Assembly: GCA_964023205.1 (NCBI GenBank)
Contig: OZ026833.1
Span: forward strand, 44,704,441-44,768,440
Direction: 5' to 3'
DNA: 64,000 bases
Source of the DNA: Lutraria lutraria
Lineage: Eukaryota > Mollusca > Bivalvia > Venerida > Mactridae
Shown: piece by piece, positions 37,285-52,200 of the stretch
Layout: the number at the start of each line of letters is the position of its first letter
Numbering within the stretch: position 1 is the stretch's first letter
The notes under the pieces: model-generated
Told to the model about the DNA's origin: nothing
The model's database searches: none
What the model saw: the letters and a program-made list of their open reading frames with translations, nothing else
Position numbers and translations under genes: made by a program

Positions 37285-40200
37285 GTATGTGAATATATTC
37301 TTCATCCTTACAATAATTGTATAACTCTGTATCCTCAAGGTTAATGCATCTTTGATGTAGAATATGAAATACAGACATTCTGTCTGATGCTTCAAAAACA
37401 ATCGGTCGCCATACTGTCTTGAAGCTTTTGTTAAATTATTGATATATATCCTACTTGGGAGTTTAAATGTTAAATCCAAAATTTTAAATGTGTTTCCTTA
37501 TACTATATTAGTATTTTGTTTTATATGATTCAATGAAGAGCTTTGGATACTGACAAAACACTCGCTAATCACAATAACCTTCACTATATAAAACTGTGTT
37601 TTTGTGAATATTTGTATTTATCCGTAGCAATAGGCGATGGCACTTTTTTATATCAGCAGGATCATTGTTGGTCATACAGTTATTCATCATTGTCTAGTGC
37701 GTTGGAAAATGGTAACAATGTTTTGAAATCATTTTCATTTAGAAGTTCAAAAGGCAACAGTTTTCTAATGGGAACTGCTTTAACCGTACATTAACTGCAG
37801 CAGTGCCGTTAGCATGCAACAACTAATTGTTCACCGGGAACATTACAGATGCAGTCTTATTAAGAACTGCATGTACTTATTCTAGGTTCAACGTTCGTTA
37901 GAATATTTTAGAACTACAACAGACATTAAGATTAGCGAACTTTCCATAATTGCTAGACTATTGTGATAAAAATCTGATGATTTTATATTATAATGGTTTC
38001 AATTCTGAGGTGTAACTCAATCATTCAATTCTCTAGGGCTTGTTGGCTTATCCTTACGTTAACGTTTTCAGACGGATCATTTTGTATAAAATGTAGTACT
38101 TAAATGAATCTTCTCATTATAAAAAGTACTAAAGTCTTTGGCACTGACTTGGTGGTGTATCAAAACTTCACTTAGTGCACCAAACTTAGCCAAAACAGAC
38201 CTGAAACTCTTATTTAGACAGTATAATGTTGAGAAGATAGAACGTGTCATGTGCTTCATCTGTCTGAACAATAACTTTTTTCAAGATTTAATCAGGCATT
38301 CGTGCCCTTCAAACTCTCGTGTTTTTATGGACAAGTGATTTCATATTATGTACTCTTGTCTTCAAGACGAATAAGACACATTTTTGCAAATGTTTTGTAA
38401 AGATTCTGATTTGATTAAAACTAAACGATTTGTAGGAAATTTCGATCGATTGAAAAAAAACAAGCACTGAGGCATCAGATATTCTCGATACTAACTTTGC
38501 CTAACGTGAAACAGCATCAACTGGAAAAAATACAATCATTGGAGAAAATCAACGATTAAAGTATGCACACAGTTTTAACGTAAATAAACATGAGCAATAT
38601 GTGGCGTTGTAACTATAACAAACATACAAAGATAAACATGAATAGAATGTTAATATTACTTCCGAACTAAACATACACTCGACATAGCTAACAAGGTCAC
38701 CTAGTTCTGGTTTATAATCTGTTTCACCTCAGTTCCTATGATTATTAATATAGGTTCTAAGACAAATCACAGACTGAAACCTTGTAATTGGTCCATTTTC
38801 CAGTTAGCAATACGAATCAAACAATCAGATATTAGATTCTGTGGACTGAGCTTGTTTGTATTATGATTGATAACCGTTGCTATAGTTGAATAAAAACTCC
38901 ATTTATATTGACACTATGTATGTAAACTTTCATATCATTAAAGACCTTTTTGATAATTGTATGTTACGCAATCGCCTGTGTCTGCGTCAGTGTCTGTGCC
39001 AGTGTCTGCGTCGTGCAAAACTTTAATGTAACTCATAACTCAGAAACTATAAGATGTATCAACATTAAGCGGTGAACAGACGAGCATTGGCACCACTCGC
39101 GGCGCTCTTGGTTTGTTATAGTTTGTATGTGTATGTCGTTTTTCTGTTCTATGACAAACAGTCTAAGACTTGGAGTTCATTGTCTCGGTCATGGTATTGT
39201 TCAGAAACACAGGTTTAATTCTTACCTTGGTCGATTGTTTTCCGGTCTTTACAGTTATTGTATGAGACATATGTGCTGGTAACATGTTCATCAGAGGAGG
39301 CAGACATCCAGATGTTTGTTTTCATTGTAGTTGTATGTACTCGTGTGAACAACAATGTCAAATGAACTAGATGCGACAGTGTCAACTAGTCCAAACCTCT
39401 TAACCACGTGTGACATTGCATCGGAAATTGAATAAACCCAAAGTCCTTGTTATTTACTTTTGTTCGTTTTATATTGATTGTGAAACAAGATTTTTACAAC
39501 AAGTATTAATCACTTTCGATCAATGCTTTCTGGGTGACAGCCAGTACTCTCATCGAGTTCGTAACGAAAAAGTGGATAATCGCCAATGGCTGTTGTAGAA
39601 ATCGGCCACTTTCCTAAGACGAGAATGTTTACGTTGTGTATATTGAATTTGATATTTCTTATAGACTGCAGCTGGTGCTTCACCTTATAGTTCGTGACAA
39701 TAATCGGATATCAGCCATCAGTAAACATCAGTAAATATGTCTTTGATACGCTAGTCCCAGGATATAATAATAAGCTAATGATATAAGAGTAAATACTGAG
39801 AAAAGATTTAATGCCCAGGGAGTGCCGTTTTCTTCCCATTATCTCATTTCTGTTACTATTTTATCTCTTAGTTGTTCAAATAAAAGACATATTTAATGCC
39901 AGTATGTAAATATTCTATGTTTATAATCTGATTTGGAAAAAAGTAGGTTATAATTTATTGACTTTTCATATACAAGACTACGCGAGCATCTTTAGTTTGT
40001 TTACACTACTTGGCCTTTATCGAGATATACTAGAATATATAATCTGGATATTTAAAGGTAGTTGCGGAAGCAGTGATATTTAGAACAAAGAAATATTAAG
40101 TAAATTAAGGAGATTGTAAAGTCAAAATTGTGTTAGCAGCAAATTTAATTACTAGATATATTTGAATGTGTATTCAGAGACGACAAAATAAAGTTCAGCA

Positions 40201-43200
40201 TTGATCGATGCAACCTTCATTATTATTATGCATTTTTTTTTAAATCTTACTTAAATACAACCAGAGTTAAACATTCGAACCATCAGCTCCCACAAAAAGG
40301 CAACTGATAACGTAGTTTCAAAATCGATTTGAGTATTGAAACCTTTGGCCACCGGTGTAACGTTTTCAAGCTCCCGCCGTTTCACGTTACCCCCCCCGGT
40401 AACTTTAAAACGTTTTCAGAGTACCCCCGGGAATTTGAAAATGTAACATTACACCGGGATGTTAGGCCTAACGGACGTGCGTTTAAATACTGAATTTTAT
40501 TAGTGTTTCGGCTAAAGTCGTAATTATGCCTTACTAAACATGATGTAGACCGATGTTTTAAATATATGTCTTGCTGTTACAGTGTATATAGCTCTTAAAC
40601 TCAAACGAGACAACGATTGGTCAATTGGATTGAAGAAATGAGTGCCAATGAGTGTCTCTCTATGTTTTCACAGTTTTCTGCTGACTAGAAACAAACTGCC
40701 ACAATGAGTAGATGTGTTTCATACCGTAAGTTGCAGAATGTGCAACGATACAAAGTACAAAACGTCTCAATGGTGATAAGCGTATCTATTATGGGAAAAT
40801 CAATATGTTTTAATTTCTTAAATGAGTTTTCTCCAGTTAAACCTCCTTCCCATAAGGCAATCGTCTGTTCAGACATGAATAATACGATCCTGGTCACTTC
40901 TACTCGAACTGATTAGAAAATTAGAGACAATCCTTCGTAAAGCTTAAACCTTGATAGCATTGTTTTGATAAACAATAATTATTTTCTCTCGAGGCTATTT
41001 AACGTAGAAGTTAATTTTGTAATACGATTATGACGTAACGTATGACGTTATAATAATTTTACCAAATTAATATGGCTGAAGTTGGCAGTCATTATTATTT
41101 GGTAGATTTTTATAATATTAGTTGTATCTAAATACTTTTTATATGCATGTATGGTAATCTTCTTGCTCACAACTATGTCCCAATTACTTATCTTGTGACT
41201 TACGGCAAAACACGCAGCTTATCTCGTCCACGAATTCTGTTTTGACGTGGTCGGTGAATCCACATTTCAATGTAAATATTAATGACAGTAATAATTAAAA
41301 AAAACATTTAATTGAAATAGGGAAAAATTATCAAGCACTATTTTTTCTCCTGTTTTGTGCCAAGCAGAGATTAAACAAATTAAAGATATCTCGTGGTATG
41401 CAAAGCCATCAAACATGTTCAATGATGGACTGTTTGTAATTCCTCTGAAGTAACTTCAAAGATGTTATATATCTCTCATTTATAACTAATCTTTCACGCG
41501 TCAGACTGGTATAAGTGTTAAGAGTTATATATAAACCACCAAATGTTGTATTAAATTGACTTTTTTGAAAATTGGAAGACACGATTGATGTGAATAAAAG
41601 TGATGCTGACTGAGTTTAAACAAGAGGCCACATTTTTGCTTACACCTAAAATAACATCAGATAATTTCAGGAAACATCTTTCGTTGATTGATAAATGGAA
41701 CATGGAATAAGTGCTTTTGAGGCATCCTTCTAGAAAAATTGTTTGGAAAAAATGGATCGTTACATTAAAACAATAATTGGCACGATGCTGCATTATTAGA
41801 CTTTATGAACATAAGATACGACTATGACAAGTTTAAACTGTCTTTGATAAGTCAAGAAAAGGGTCACGTGTTCACGGTTATCCGACCGGCTCTATATCTG
41901 TGCAGACTCTAATAAGTCTAACGGTAAATCCAAAGTACAGAATTTTTTGGGAGGAGTCGTGTATCGTATTCTAACCTCGTTTTCTTACAAAGGAGTTTAG
42001 AAAAAAACACAGTAAAACCCCTCAAAACCGTACCACTTCCGGACTGGACCAAAAGTTTTTGATAAAACATCCGAAAAAAAATTGGGACTTGGAAAATTGT
42101 CGGATTTTCAGGGAATTCCGTTTTTCAGGGGATTCTGGTTTTCAGAGAATTCGTTTTTCAGGGGTTTTCGATCAACCGACACTAGTTGTATTGGTCAAGT
42201 TTACCTAGACATGACTTCTTCGTTTCCTTGTCTTTTATCAGCGATAAGGGAGGAAGGCATTAATTCTCAAACTTACAGAAATGCATTTCCCGATATCGCT
42301 AAAATGAGAGCGATATATTATGATGTATATTGAAGCAAAACAACATTATGGCGTTTATGTTTATGTAAAATAATGACAGGGTGATCAATGGGTAAAGGTC
42401 CACAACACATTTAGCGAAATAAAAAAATCCATCATTTTCGCGCAATAAATTGGTTTCTTAGAATATATATTTGTTACCAACGTTCTATAAAATTACTACA
42501 CTAATTAAAGGCTTGTTATAAGACAAATGAAGTGGCTATCTTTCAGATGCAGTAGAAAAAACACAACTCCCAGTAACGTTACAATCCTACTTAGTGACAA
42601 AACATAACAGTGATGTATGGAACGCCATAATGATCTCACATTATCCATTTTTTATTCGCACTCATCATGTCACTTTATATTTGGTCCGCGTGGTAATTGA
42701 AATTGAAGACACATTAATGCATTATAGTGTTTTCTTAATTACTCGAAATCGGGCGGATTACGACATCCATGGCTATCCATAGAAGCTTAATTACGTAAAT
42801 CATTTATTTATAACTTTGATATCGGCATTATTTCCATATTAATATATATTCTAACAGACATAATTGATTTTCAAAATAACATTACTAAATAAATATCGAA
42901 CAGTATCATCAGTGTAAAGGAGTTGTTTGAAATTCTATGTGACGATGATCGTCTAGGCTTACGGTTGCACGCGATTTTATCCTACGTGCCTGATTGTAAG
43001 TTGATCTACTTATGTTACGTTCAGTGAGAATTTACGTGACTCTCATATAAACATGATTCATGTAGAAGATGGTACGGGGTCAATATCATTGTCAGTTAGG
43101 TCAATAAAAAATATATTGACTCAAGTGTAAGTCTATAATTGCTAGATTATATACCGACAATGTAAATATGGCGTTTGTTCTGTCAATTCCTCTATTTACT

Positions 43201-46200
43201 TTGTACCCATTTGTTGTCTATATCAATGATGGAGTTGTATTTGTTTAATATTGATTAGTTAAATGTGTTACTAGTACCACTCCCTTGACACTACTAGGAC
43301 ATATTGTCGATACCAAGATGGTTTGGGAATGAATAAATGTCTTGACTTTCTCTGTGCAAAAAGATATATAATTAGATCGATAGCATTTTACTCAGGAGTG
43401 AAATGTGGTAAAAGTGGCTTCCGGTGACCTTTTTGTACTAAATAATGTGACTGAGAACTACTTATAAATGCAACTGAGTGATTACATCTTTGAGGCAAGT
43501 ACACTGAATTGAATACTTACCAAACGTTTGGAAAAAGAAATCCTTGAAAAAAGATTTGAAGATTATTCAAACCCCGTGTACAGTTTTATGTAAGATAAAT
43601 GATGTGACATTAACTACGTCATTGATGTTTGGTGTTCGTCACGTTGTCTTTACAGGTCGTTATAAACGACCGTTTAAAATTCACATTTAACAATTTATCT
43701 TGATTGCTACCTATTTCTTTGGCTTTACCTCACATAGATACTTGAAACGCGTATTTTCTGACAAGAGTAAGGACTTTGGGTGGATGTAAAACTCACATCA
43801 CATTGAAATAAACCCAATATTTTGGTTCATTCTCATCTCATGAATGCATCTAAAATAACACAATGGTATGCTGCTTCAAGCTACGACTGAACTGCGGTCC
43901 TTTTCATAATCCCGGTCATATTGAAGCACAGTGCTTACGCATTAATTTTAGTTAAGATTATTATCCTGTAATACTGATCCTAATTACTGCCAGACAACAT
44001 GATCATATGATTCACTGACCGGCCGCAGCTTGTTATCAAAGTGGGCATAAAGTTAATGCAACAGTGAATAGCATTTCTATATAATAATTGTTTGTTAAAT
44101 GGGTTGTAAAATGCAATCCGGAAAGTAACAACTCTTGTTTAATTCACTGGAGATCATCATACAACTGTTTATGTGCATAATGATAGTACATCGTTATGGA
44201 GACTTCAATGTTTCATACAGTAAAACTCATAAACCGGAATATCTGAATAACGGACTTCCCTGAGAATCGGAGATTTTGAAAGTCCTAATTTGTTTGGACA
44301 TTGACCCGGTCCGATAGCGGTCCGGTTTTCGGGGGTTTAGCTTTATTTTATTTTCTCTATGTGTTCTTCCGTCAATGGAGTCTGTAGACTGTGAAATTGG
44401 CGACCAAAAGGTCGCGGGAAAAGGGCAAGATGTTCATGTGTGCCCATGACAGCATGTCATCAAAAGCTGCATCGTCTCACAACATTTACCCCTTAAGACA
44501 AATTCACACAATTGTTTGATTATTTGTCGTGTCTGTTTTTGACGAGTAAAGGACGCAGGCTCCTCTGGTCGGCTGCTCTAAGGCTTTGGTTTATTAAACC
44601 GTCCGGTGCACTGACAGTCAAACCGCCTCCGTGATCGAGTGGTAAAAGGTCGCTGACTTCAAATCAATGTAGCATCTTCATTCAACCGTCCGATGTACTG
44701 ACAGCCGACCCGCCTCCGTGGCCGAATGGTTAAGGTCGCTGACTTCTATTCACTGTAACCTCTCACTGATAGAGGACCGTGGGTTTGAGTCCCGCTACCG
44801 ATCATGTCTTTTTATGTGAGAAAGTAGATTACAAAGGGTGGGAGTCTAGTACTGGTTTTTCCAAGGAACGATGGTTAGGTGATGGTCATATGCGCGTAAA
44901 TCCGAATGGAACAAACAACGACTAATGTAATGTGATCCACTCCATGACTGTACCACGATACAACAGCTTACTGGAGACGCCATAATATTGCATGTACTAA
45001 TTTACTGTCTACACGCTTCCTTTTGCAGACTGGTTTTATGCACAAGGCATTAAGCAATTTACTGGTAACAGCAGACCCGTCTAACTGCCAAAAACTATCG
45101 TAAGTATTATTTATTTTTGGTAACCATGGTATTTAAAAGCTCTGTATTTTCTAATTGTTCTCTGTTACCTTTGCATGGCATTATATATCTGGATCTACGT
45201 TATGCTGAATAAGCAGTATTCATATTAATGAATGTTTTGTTTAAGTAATGCGATGGACGTGCAGGATAGGTAAATTATCTCAGTAATAGCATTACATTTC
45301 TCGGGTTTTTAATTCAATTTGAGTAGATAATGAAAAATAGTAATCTGCAATGCCATATGTATAATCTAGGAATAAATGTCATTAATTACCACTGTTATAA
45401 ACAAGTTGACTGTAGTTAATTGATACAATTGAATTGAAATGTTTAATTTAAAAAAGTTTAGTACGTCTTGCGTAAGCAAGGCCTGGTTTAAAGAATAATA
45501 ATCTGTATTTAACCCGTGTTAATACATTTGTCTTATGGACGGATTAAACCGACACGTGCAAGACGCGTTGTCTGATAACTTCCTTATTATCACATATACC
45601 TGACATGAAAAACACCTTCATTTCATTTAGAGATTTATTTATAATAATCTTGAATCAATTAAGACAAATGCGTGATGTAAAACACAAAAGAAAAAAAACG
45701 CACAGTTCATTCAAATGCTGTCTCTGTTTTAAATGGTTTAATTAGACACTTGTTCGAACTGGAGTGCGTAAAGTTCAAACGCCTTTTTAGTTTTTGTCCA
45801 TAAAGTGAAACATATACGATCAGCAATATTCAAGAACCGATGTCCCATTTCATGTACTGTCTTAAATTACATAATTAAATCTTAATATAATTAGGCTACC
45901 GTTAGTTTTATTGTATGTACAGTGCAACTTCTGCAAAGCAACACCCTTTGAAAGAAGCAAAATTATGGTGTTGTTTCTCTAGACAGGTTAAAGCAATTTA
46001 GTTAATTCGTGCATTGGTAAAATAGCATGGTGTTGTTGAAGTGAGGTTGTTGCTCAAGAGAGGGCTGCTCCTGAGAGATTGTCCTGTATTTAACTACAGC
46101 ACTACACTAGTTCAGATCTGTTTCAACGCATGACTACTGCAAAATACACGCATCTATCATAATATCAAATCTTTATTAAAATCTAAATTGAATAAATTAC

Positions 46201-49200
46201 TAGACTCATATCTTCTGTGGTGCACGAGATATAAATCACGGGTACACACGTACATACGCAATATCAACGTGTTAATTACCACGTGCGCCTATTTGTGTCA
46301 TCTTGTTGACTGTAATGATGATATTTTTATATCATCTTCAGGGAACTTACATCGGCCTTTGACTTTGATAGTTGTACAGATAATGTAGATAAACGACACG
46401 TACCTATAAGTGAACCTGTGATGATTGACGCTGTAAAACATTCGGCTCAGTTATTAAGTAAGTCCATATCTTTATCACTATTTAGAATTCTTCACAATTT
46501 TAGTACATTTATTTCTCTCTTTTTTTTCTCACTAAATATCTCAGAATTTTAATCGCTGATTAGATGTTTTTACGCGTATCCTCCCAGTTTTAAAAATATG
46601 CCATGACGTCATTTTGTTTTAGACAATCATCTTTTGATATTCATAAAATATATTTTGTTGCCGAATTGCTGTAACATTAACTGGAGTTAGTCGAGTTTTT
46701 CATGAATGTTTGTCGAAACATGTTATTGCAGAACGATTTTCAAATAAAACGAAATTCCCAGAAATGTTTGATTAATTATATAAGTTTGTGTTTTATTATT
46801 GTTCGCAGATAAGACAATCGAAGACTTAATGCGATGTTTAGGCGAGGAATACTTCAAACTGTGCCTTTATGAATATGGAAATGCCATACGTATGATGGGG
46901 AGCAATCTGATAGAATTCTTTAGCAATCTAGATGGCTTACAAACATACATATCTTCATCCGATAGATTTAAATCACATATTCCACCATCGTCAAGATGTG
47001 AATATGAACCAAACAAAATAACGCTGCACTTTTATACTTCTAGTGCAAATTTACTGGAATATTATGCAGGAATTATTCGTGGCATATCACGTCATTTGTT
47101 CCAGAAAGAAGCTACGGTTTCTGTGTTCTGTAGCAATACTCCCGGTTCCTACCATCACACGTTTCAAATAATGGCTGAAGAAGATGACGCCATGCCCACA
47201 TGCAAGATATGCTCCCCGCAACAACAGCACATCAGCATTCGTCCGTCCGATAGTAAAATAGGCACGTCAACATTCTCCAAGACCTTTCCATTTCATTTCA
47301 TCATTGATAAACATCTGGACATAAAACAAATTGGTGATGCGTTATACAAACATGTTGGAATGGCGAAATCTACTCGAGAGCGAAAGCTGACTATGTATTT
47401 CGAGGTGGCACGTCCAAAGATTGAGCCCCTTACTTACTCGGCATTGTTATCACATGTTAACTTTACTTTTAATCTCAGGACACGACACATGACAGGTCAC
47501 AAAAATGTCCAGGTAAGAAGTTGTTAGTTTACCTTCCTGATAAAACCACAGTACATTTTGGTCTTTGAATGAGAAAAAAATAATTGAGACAAGTATTCGC
47601 TACTTTGATACTTTGAATCGAACCATTCGTACATCCTTAACCACTGCATGCAATGCTTTTGTAAACGGCTTAATTCATTTATACGTACTTTAATTGGTCG
47701 ATTGTGAGGCATATCTCATATAATAAATGACAAGTTATTTTTAGTTATTTTGTATTAAAAAGGCGTACAAGCTGACTTTACGGTGATTTTATCCGAAATA
47801 CATCTTTCAGCTTTGTTATCGAGGTTTGTTATATTGTCTGGACGAAATCATGCTCCTTAGAGTACAAATTCTTCTTTTATGTCAGAAATCTGTCTGTGGT
47901 ATAGTTACTCGTCAATCCAATACAACAAATTTCTCATGAAAATTTCTACTGATAAAGATGAGAACAAAATTATGTATCTTTTGCTGCATAAATATTGAGT
48001 TATATTACCTACAGCTGTCAATTAAAGCAAATCACTGCCATCTTGAGAATATTTTGATATTGTTAAATTATTTCGATTCGACTTTAATCACAAATTATTA
48101 TCCTACGAATTGAAAAGCCCTTGTCTGTGGGTATCATTAAAAGTAATTATTAAATGTTATGTACAGTTTTCTTGATAATGGCGAACCAGTAGAAGAAGTT
48201 TTTATTTAATTCTTACATGCTAATGGACAATATTCAGAAAATTTGTTGGTCGTGTATAGACTCTGGAAAACCTCAAAAGAGATATATCTTGCAAAAAACT
48301 AAGGTATATGTGATTGTGTGGTATAAAAGCCAGGCTTTCGTGCAAGCTGCCAGTAGTGTTAAACCAGATTCGAAGCTAAACGTCATGTCCGAGGACCAGA
48401 CTAGGAATATCGCAATCCTATTGGTCAATTTAAAAAAATCTTATCCGAACCAACCAATCAGAGACTCGGATTTCTAGACTGGTGTCCTGCGTGAAGTACG
48501 TGCTGCTTTTTAGACTACATACCGTATTCTTGTGTATAATTTATCACATTCGATCGCTTAAAGCTTGGACGTGAAATCCAATTCTATAGAAATAATTTAT
48601 ACCCCTTTGAGATTAAGCGAATCGAACCGACGTGATAAATCATCCAAGTGCTTTATATAGTTAATATCTGTCTGTGTTATACATAGCTTCAACATTATGT
48701 GACTGATAGTTGGATGTGTCCCTTAAAACCTGATACGGTTGTATATCCAAAACAGAGCGATCGTATTTTTAATACCTACATTTTCCATTTATGTAAATAT
48801 TTGAATACACCCGTCAACTTGTTGAAGCCGTACGAAGACAAATATTTGCCGCAACTTGAAGAATTATGCTTCGGTTTGCTGTGCGATTAAATAAATCAAA
48901 ACAAATAAAAAACTACAAGTTCATAGCTTATCATTCAACGACTGAACATTATATTTGTTTAATGCTAGATTGCTTGAACATGTGTTTATTGCGAACACTG
49001 CACACAGACTATTAGACGGGACTATATTTATTATGTAAGAAAAAACACCGCTGAATCACTTAAAGGACGAACTGTTCTTAATCCGTTCAGCACACACTTA
49101 GTGAATGATATTGATTAGAACTAGCTGGAAACTTTAAAGTACCGTTTCACCGTATGGGGAGGGGGGAGGGAGGACACACCTTGTATTTTGTTACTTGCTG

Positions 49201-52200
49201 CTGTATGAAAATGTTATAGGAGGAACGGCCGCGGCCGTGGTCCAGAGGTTAATAGGTTGGATTTATAACCCAGTAATCCGGTTCCACTCCCGGTCGCAGC
49301 AGGTCATATCATTCCTTGGAAATTTGACAACAGTGTCTAGTTGTAATGTGCGTCAAGGTCCCGCTTTTCAGAAAAAAACAGCTGCTATATAAACACCCTT
49401 TTTGAAAATTAGTGATAGGCACATATCTATATAATTATGCAGACAATATATCGTTTTTATTGTTTTATTAAGTCCTTTGATTTAGCAAATGTTCAGCATT
49501 TTTCACCTAAATACATTGACCATAGCAGATAGCAGATAGGGTGTTATACTGGTACAATAAACATCACTAGAGCAACACGATATATACGAGTAGTTGCTTT
49601 TTGTGCGCCTGACTATTATGTTTTGATGTGGCTATGTATATACATGCTAAGTGTTCTTTGTTATACAATGACAATTCAGAACTTTTATAATAAAAACATT
49701 CTTTTGATTGCGTTGTAATATTCGTGATATTTCCAAACAAATACCACTATAAATAGAATAAAGAATTGCATTCATAAACTCTGCAAGATCAGATATACCA
49801 ACATATTTCATACATTTGTAATAACTTCAATTAGTTTCTTGTAAACACATTTCTATTGTGTTTCTTGTTTACGGAATCATATGCAATTAAGCTACAATTA
49901 ACACGAAATTTTGTTCATTAAATTTTGTTAACTTATTCTTGAGAGATGTTAAATCGTTTTTCCGTAATATCTTTATTTTAGACGATGGATTTAAAAGGTC
50001 AGATGATCCATTTACCAGAATTTGATGGTATTTTGTTTTTGGGTACACCTAGTGTAGAAAAACTAGATGAACTTATAGAGAAAGGCTTATATATATCAGA
50101 TCTTCCTATTCATGATGCCACACGTGACGTCATCTTAGTTGGTGAACAAACAAAAGCACAGGTAAATAGGTCAACATATTTTGTTTCCCCGAGGGTAACA
50201 TAATGAGTTATGATGCCTTTAAACAAAAACAGTTCGAACATATCTATCATGTTTTCTTTTCTTCTTAAAGCAAATACACGAACAAGCCTTTAGTTTTATT
50301 GTTTTAAAGCAGCATCACTTAATTAGCTCTTGTTGATTCACAGAGGCTGACTTCAAAGTATCGAATTTCAGGATGGCTTACGTAGGAGAATGGAAGATTT
50401 AAAGAAGAATATCGAGCTGGCTACAGCCGCCGTGGAGGAAGAAAAAAGGAAAAATGTTGAACTTCTTCGAATGGTGTTTCCATCGAACATTGCGCAGAAA
50501 CTTTGGAGAAGTGAGTATATTCATCAATACAAATGTGGAACAAAACAAAGTGTATATTAATATTTAATGGTTCAGTCCACGCATTCTCGTTTCAAGAAAA
50601 CCAACACTGTCCAAATACCGCGAAACATTAGCTGAATGCTAAAATCGTATGAAGTGGCTTATAGATGCACTATAATATAAAAACTCTGCGATATATAAAT
50701 TACAAATATGACCTCTCTAAAGGGCAATAATTGTATTTTATTACGGCATTTGCATATTATTTGCTAAGATCCATTACGGCGTAAGAATCAGTTATGGATG
50801 TTTCACTATTTTAGAGAACCCTGTTCAAATCCGTGTCATATAGCTTCGTACATAATCCCAACGAGTATTTTATGGTGATTTCTAACACTATTGACCATGC
50901 TACACCGAACTAGTGATGGGTTTGTTGGTGTTAATGTCCACGAACACTCTGCTTGGTACAATGGTGTTTGTATTAATGTGAATTACCTCTCTCGTGTTCA
51001 TGTAATTACTCACCACATCATACATAACCGAGGTTTTTATGTCATGTTTGATAGTGTGACTACATTTCCTTGCCTAAACGTATTTCAGCGTGGCTGTCCA
51101 TTTGTTTATGGAAGAAATAATCCATTCATAGTTGTTTGACATGCTATAAAGAGATTTAAATAGAAATGGCAATTTGATTGATTTTACAGTCTAAGATACG
51201 AATCTGCTAACAATAATGCAAGTTTCACGTTTCACGTCAAAATGGCTATTTCATAATTATTTTGTATTGTTCAATATTTTTAAAGAGCAATTACAATATT
51301 ACCAGCTATCAAAGATAAAACCATTAACTCATAGATTTCATCCATTTTGAAAGGAAAGCATTATTGATATTATCTCAGAGCTCTAAGTTTGATTGTTTAT
51401 TTTACATCAATAAAAGGCCCGTGATACAAATATAGTTGATGTTGGAAAATTTGTTAACATAAATAACGCATACTGTTTACAAAAACATTTTGAGTAATGA
51501 ATAAATAATGTTTTGCATAATATTTTTTTTGTAGTGCATTATGAAACAAAAATAACGTTAATTGTAAAAACAAAATATTGATGAATGTGAATTATAACCA
51601 CAAAACGATCTGTAACATAGCCAATATAAACAAACAGGAAATAAACCCATGTATTATTCTACGATAATACATGGTCGGCTGTTCCATTTTACCCATCCGA
51701 TAATATCCTGACACATTATAATGGCCGGTGACGTCATGGAAAGCTTGTTATATACGCAGAGGAGGCAACTCTATGTGAAATGAAATAGTGTTCTTGTATT
51801 AATCACGAAAAAAATGTTTCTTAATGCACATTATTGATTTGGTTAGAATGAAATTGATTTAGGTCTATACGTTATTGCGCAGTCGTGATTGGATCGCCTG
51901 TCTATGTAAACATTATACTTTGAATAAGTGATATAAAGTAGCAATATACTTATTATTTAAATAGCAATTCAAAATAATTATGTTACGCGTATTAAAAATA
52001 CCATAAGATAATGCTAAACAAAACGGCTAACCAATGCGGATTGAGTAGATTTTGCTTTTAGGATTGGATAGAAATGCCTCAAACTATTGGTGATTTAAGG
52101 ATGTTATATTTATGAACAAATCGATATAAAAAGTAAAATAATTATTAAACCAATAATGAATAATGGTTCACTATTACTGCAATGTTTTTTTTTCAATCGA

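Larger units (their letters stand above)
37285..45028 (+). other. Cyclase intron 1 (7.7 kb)
   Basis: Phase 0. Holds the 38.98 kb repeat, a GC-rich fold-back element, two family-4 MITEs and a SINE A. No nested gene seen. Confidence 0.75.

Noticed and set aside
40685..40916. Two 70-codon frames overlapping on opposite strands
   Set aside because: Mutual shadows with no features on either strand.
44698..44800. Possible tRNA gene
   Set aside because: The A and B boxes belong to a SINE; the same body continues downstream and recurs at 29469-29716.
45038..45040. ATG as the start of the cyclase
   Set aside because: The phase-0 fit and conserved helix across the 37284/45029 junction make exon 1 the better start.
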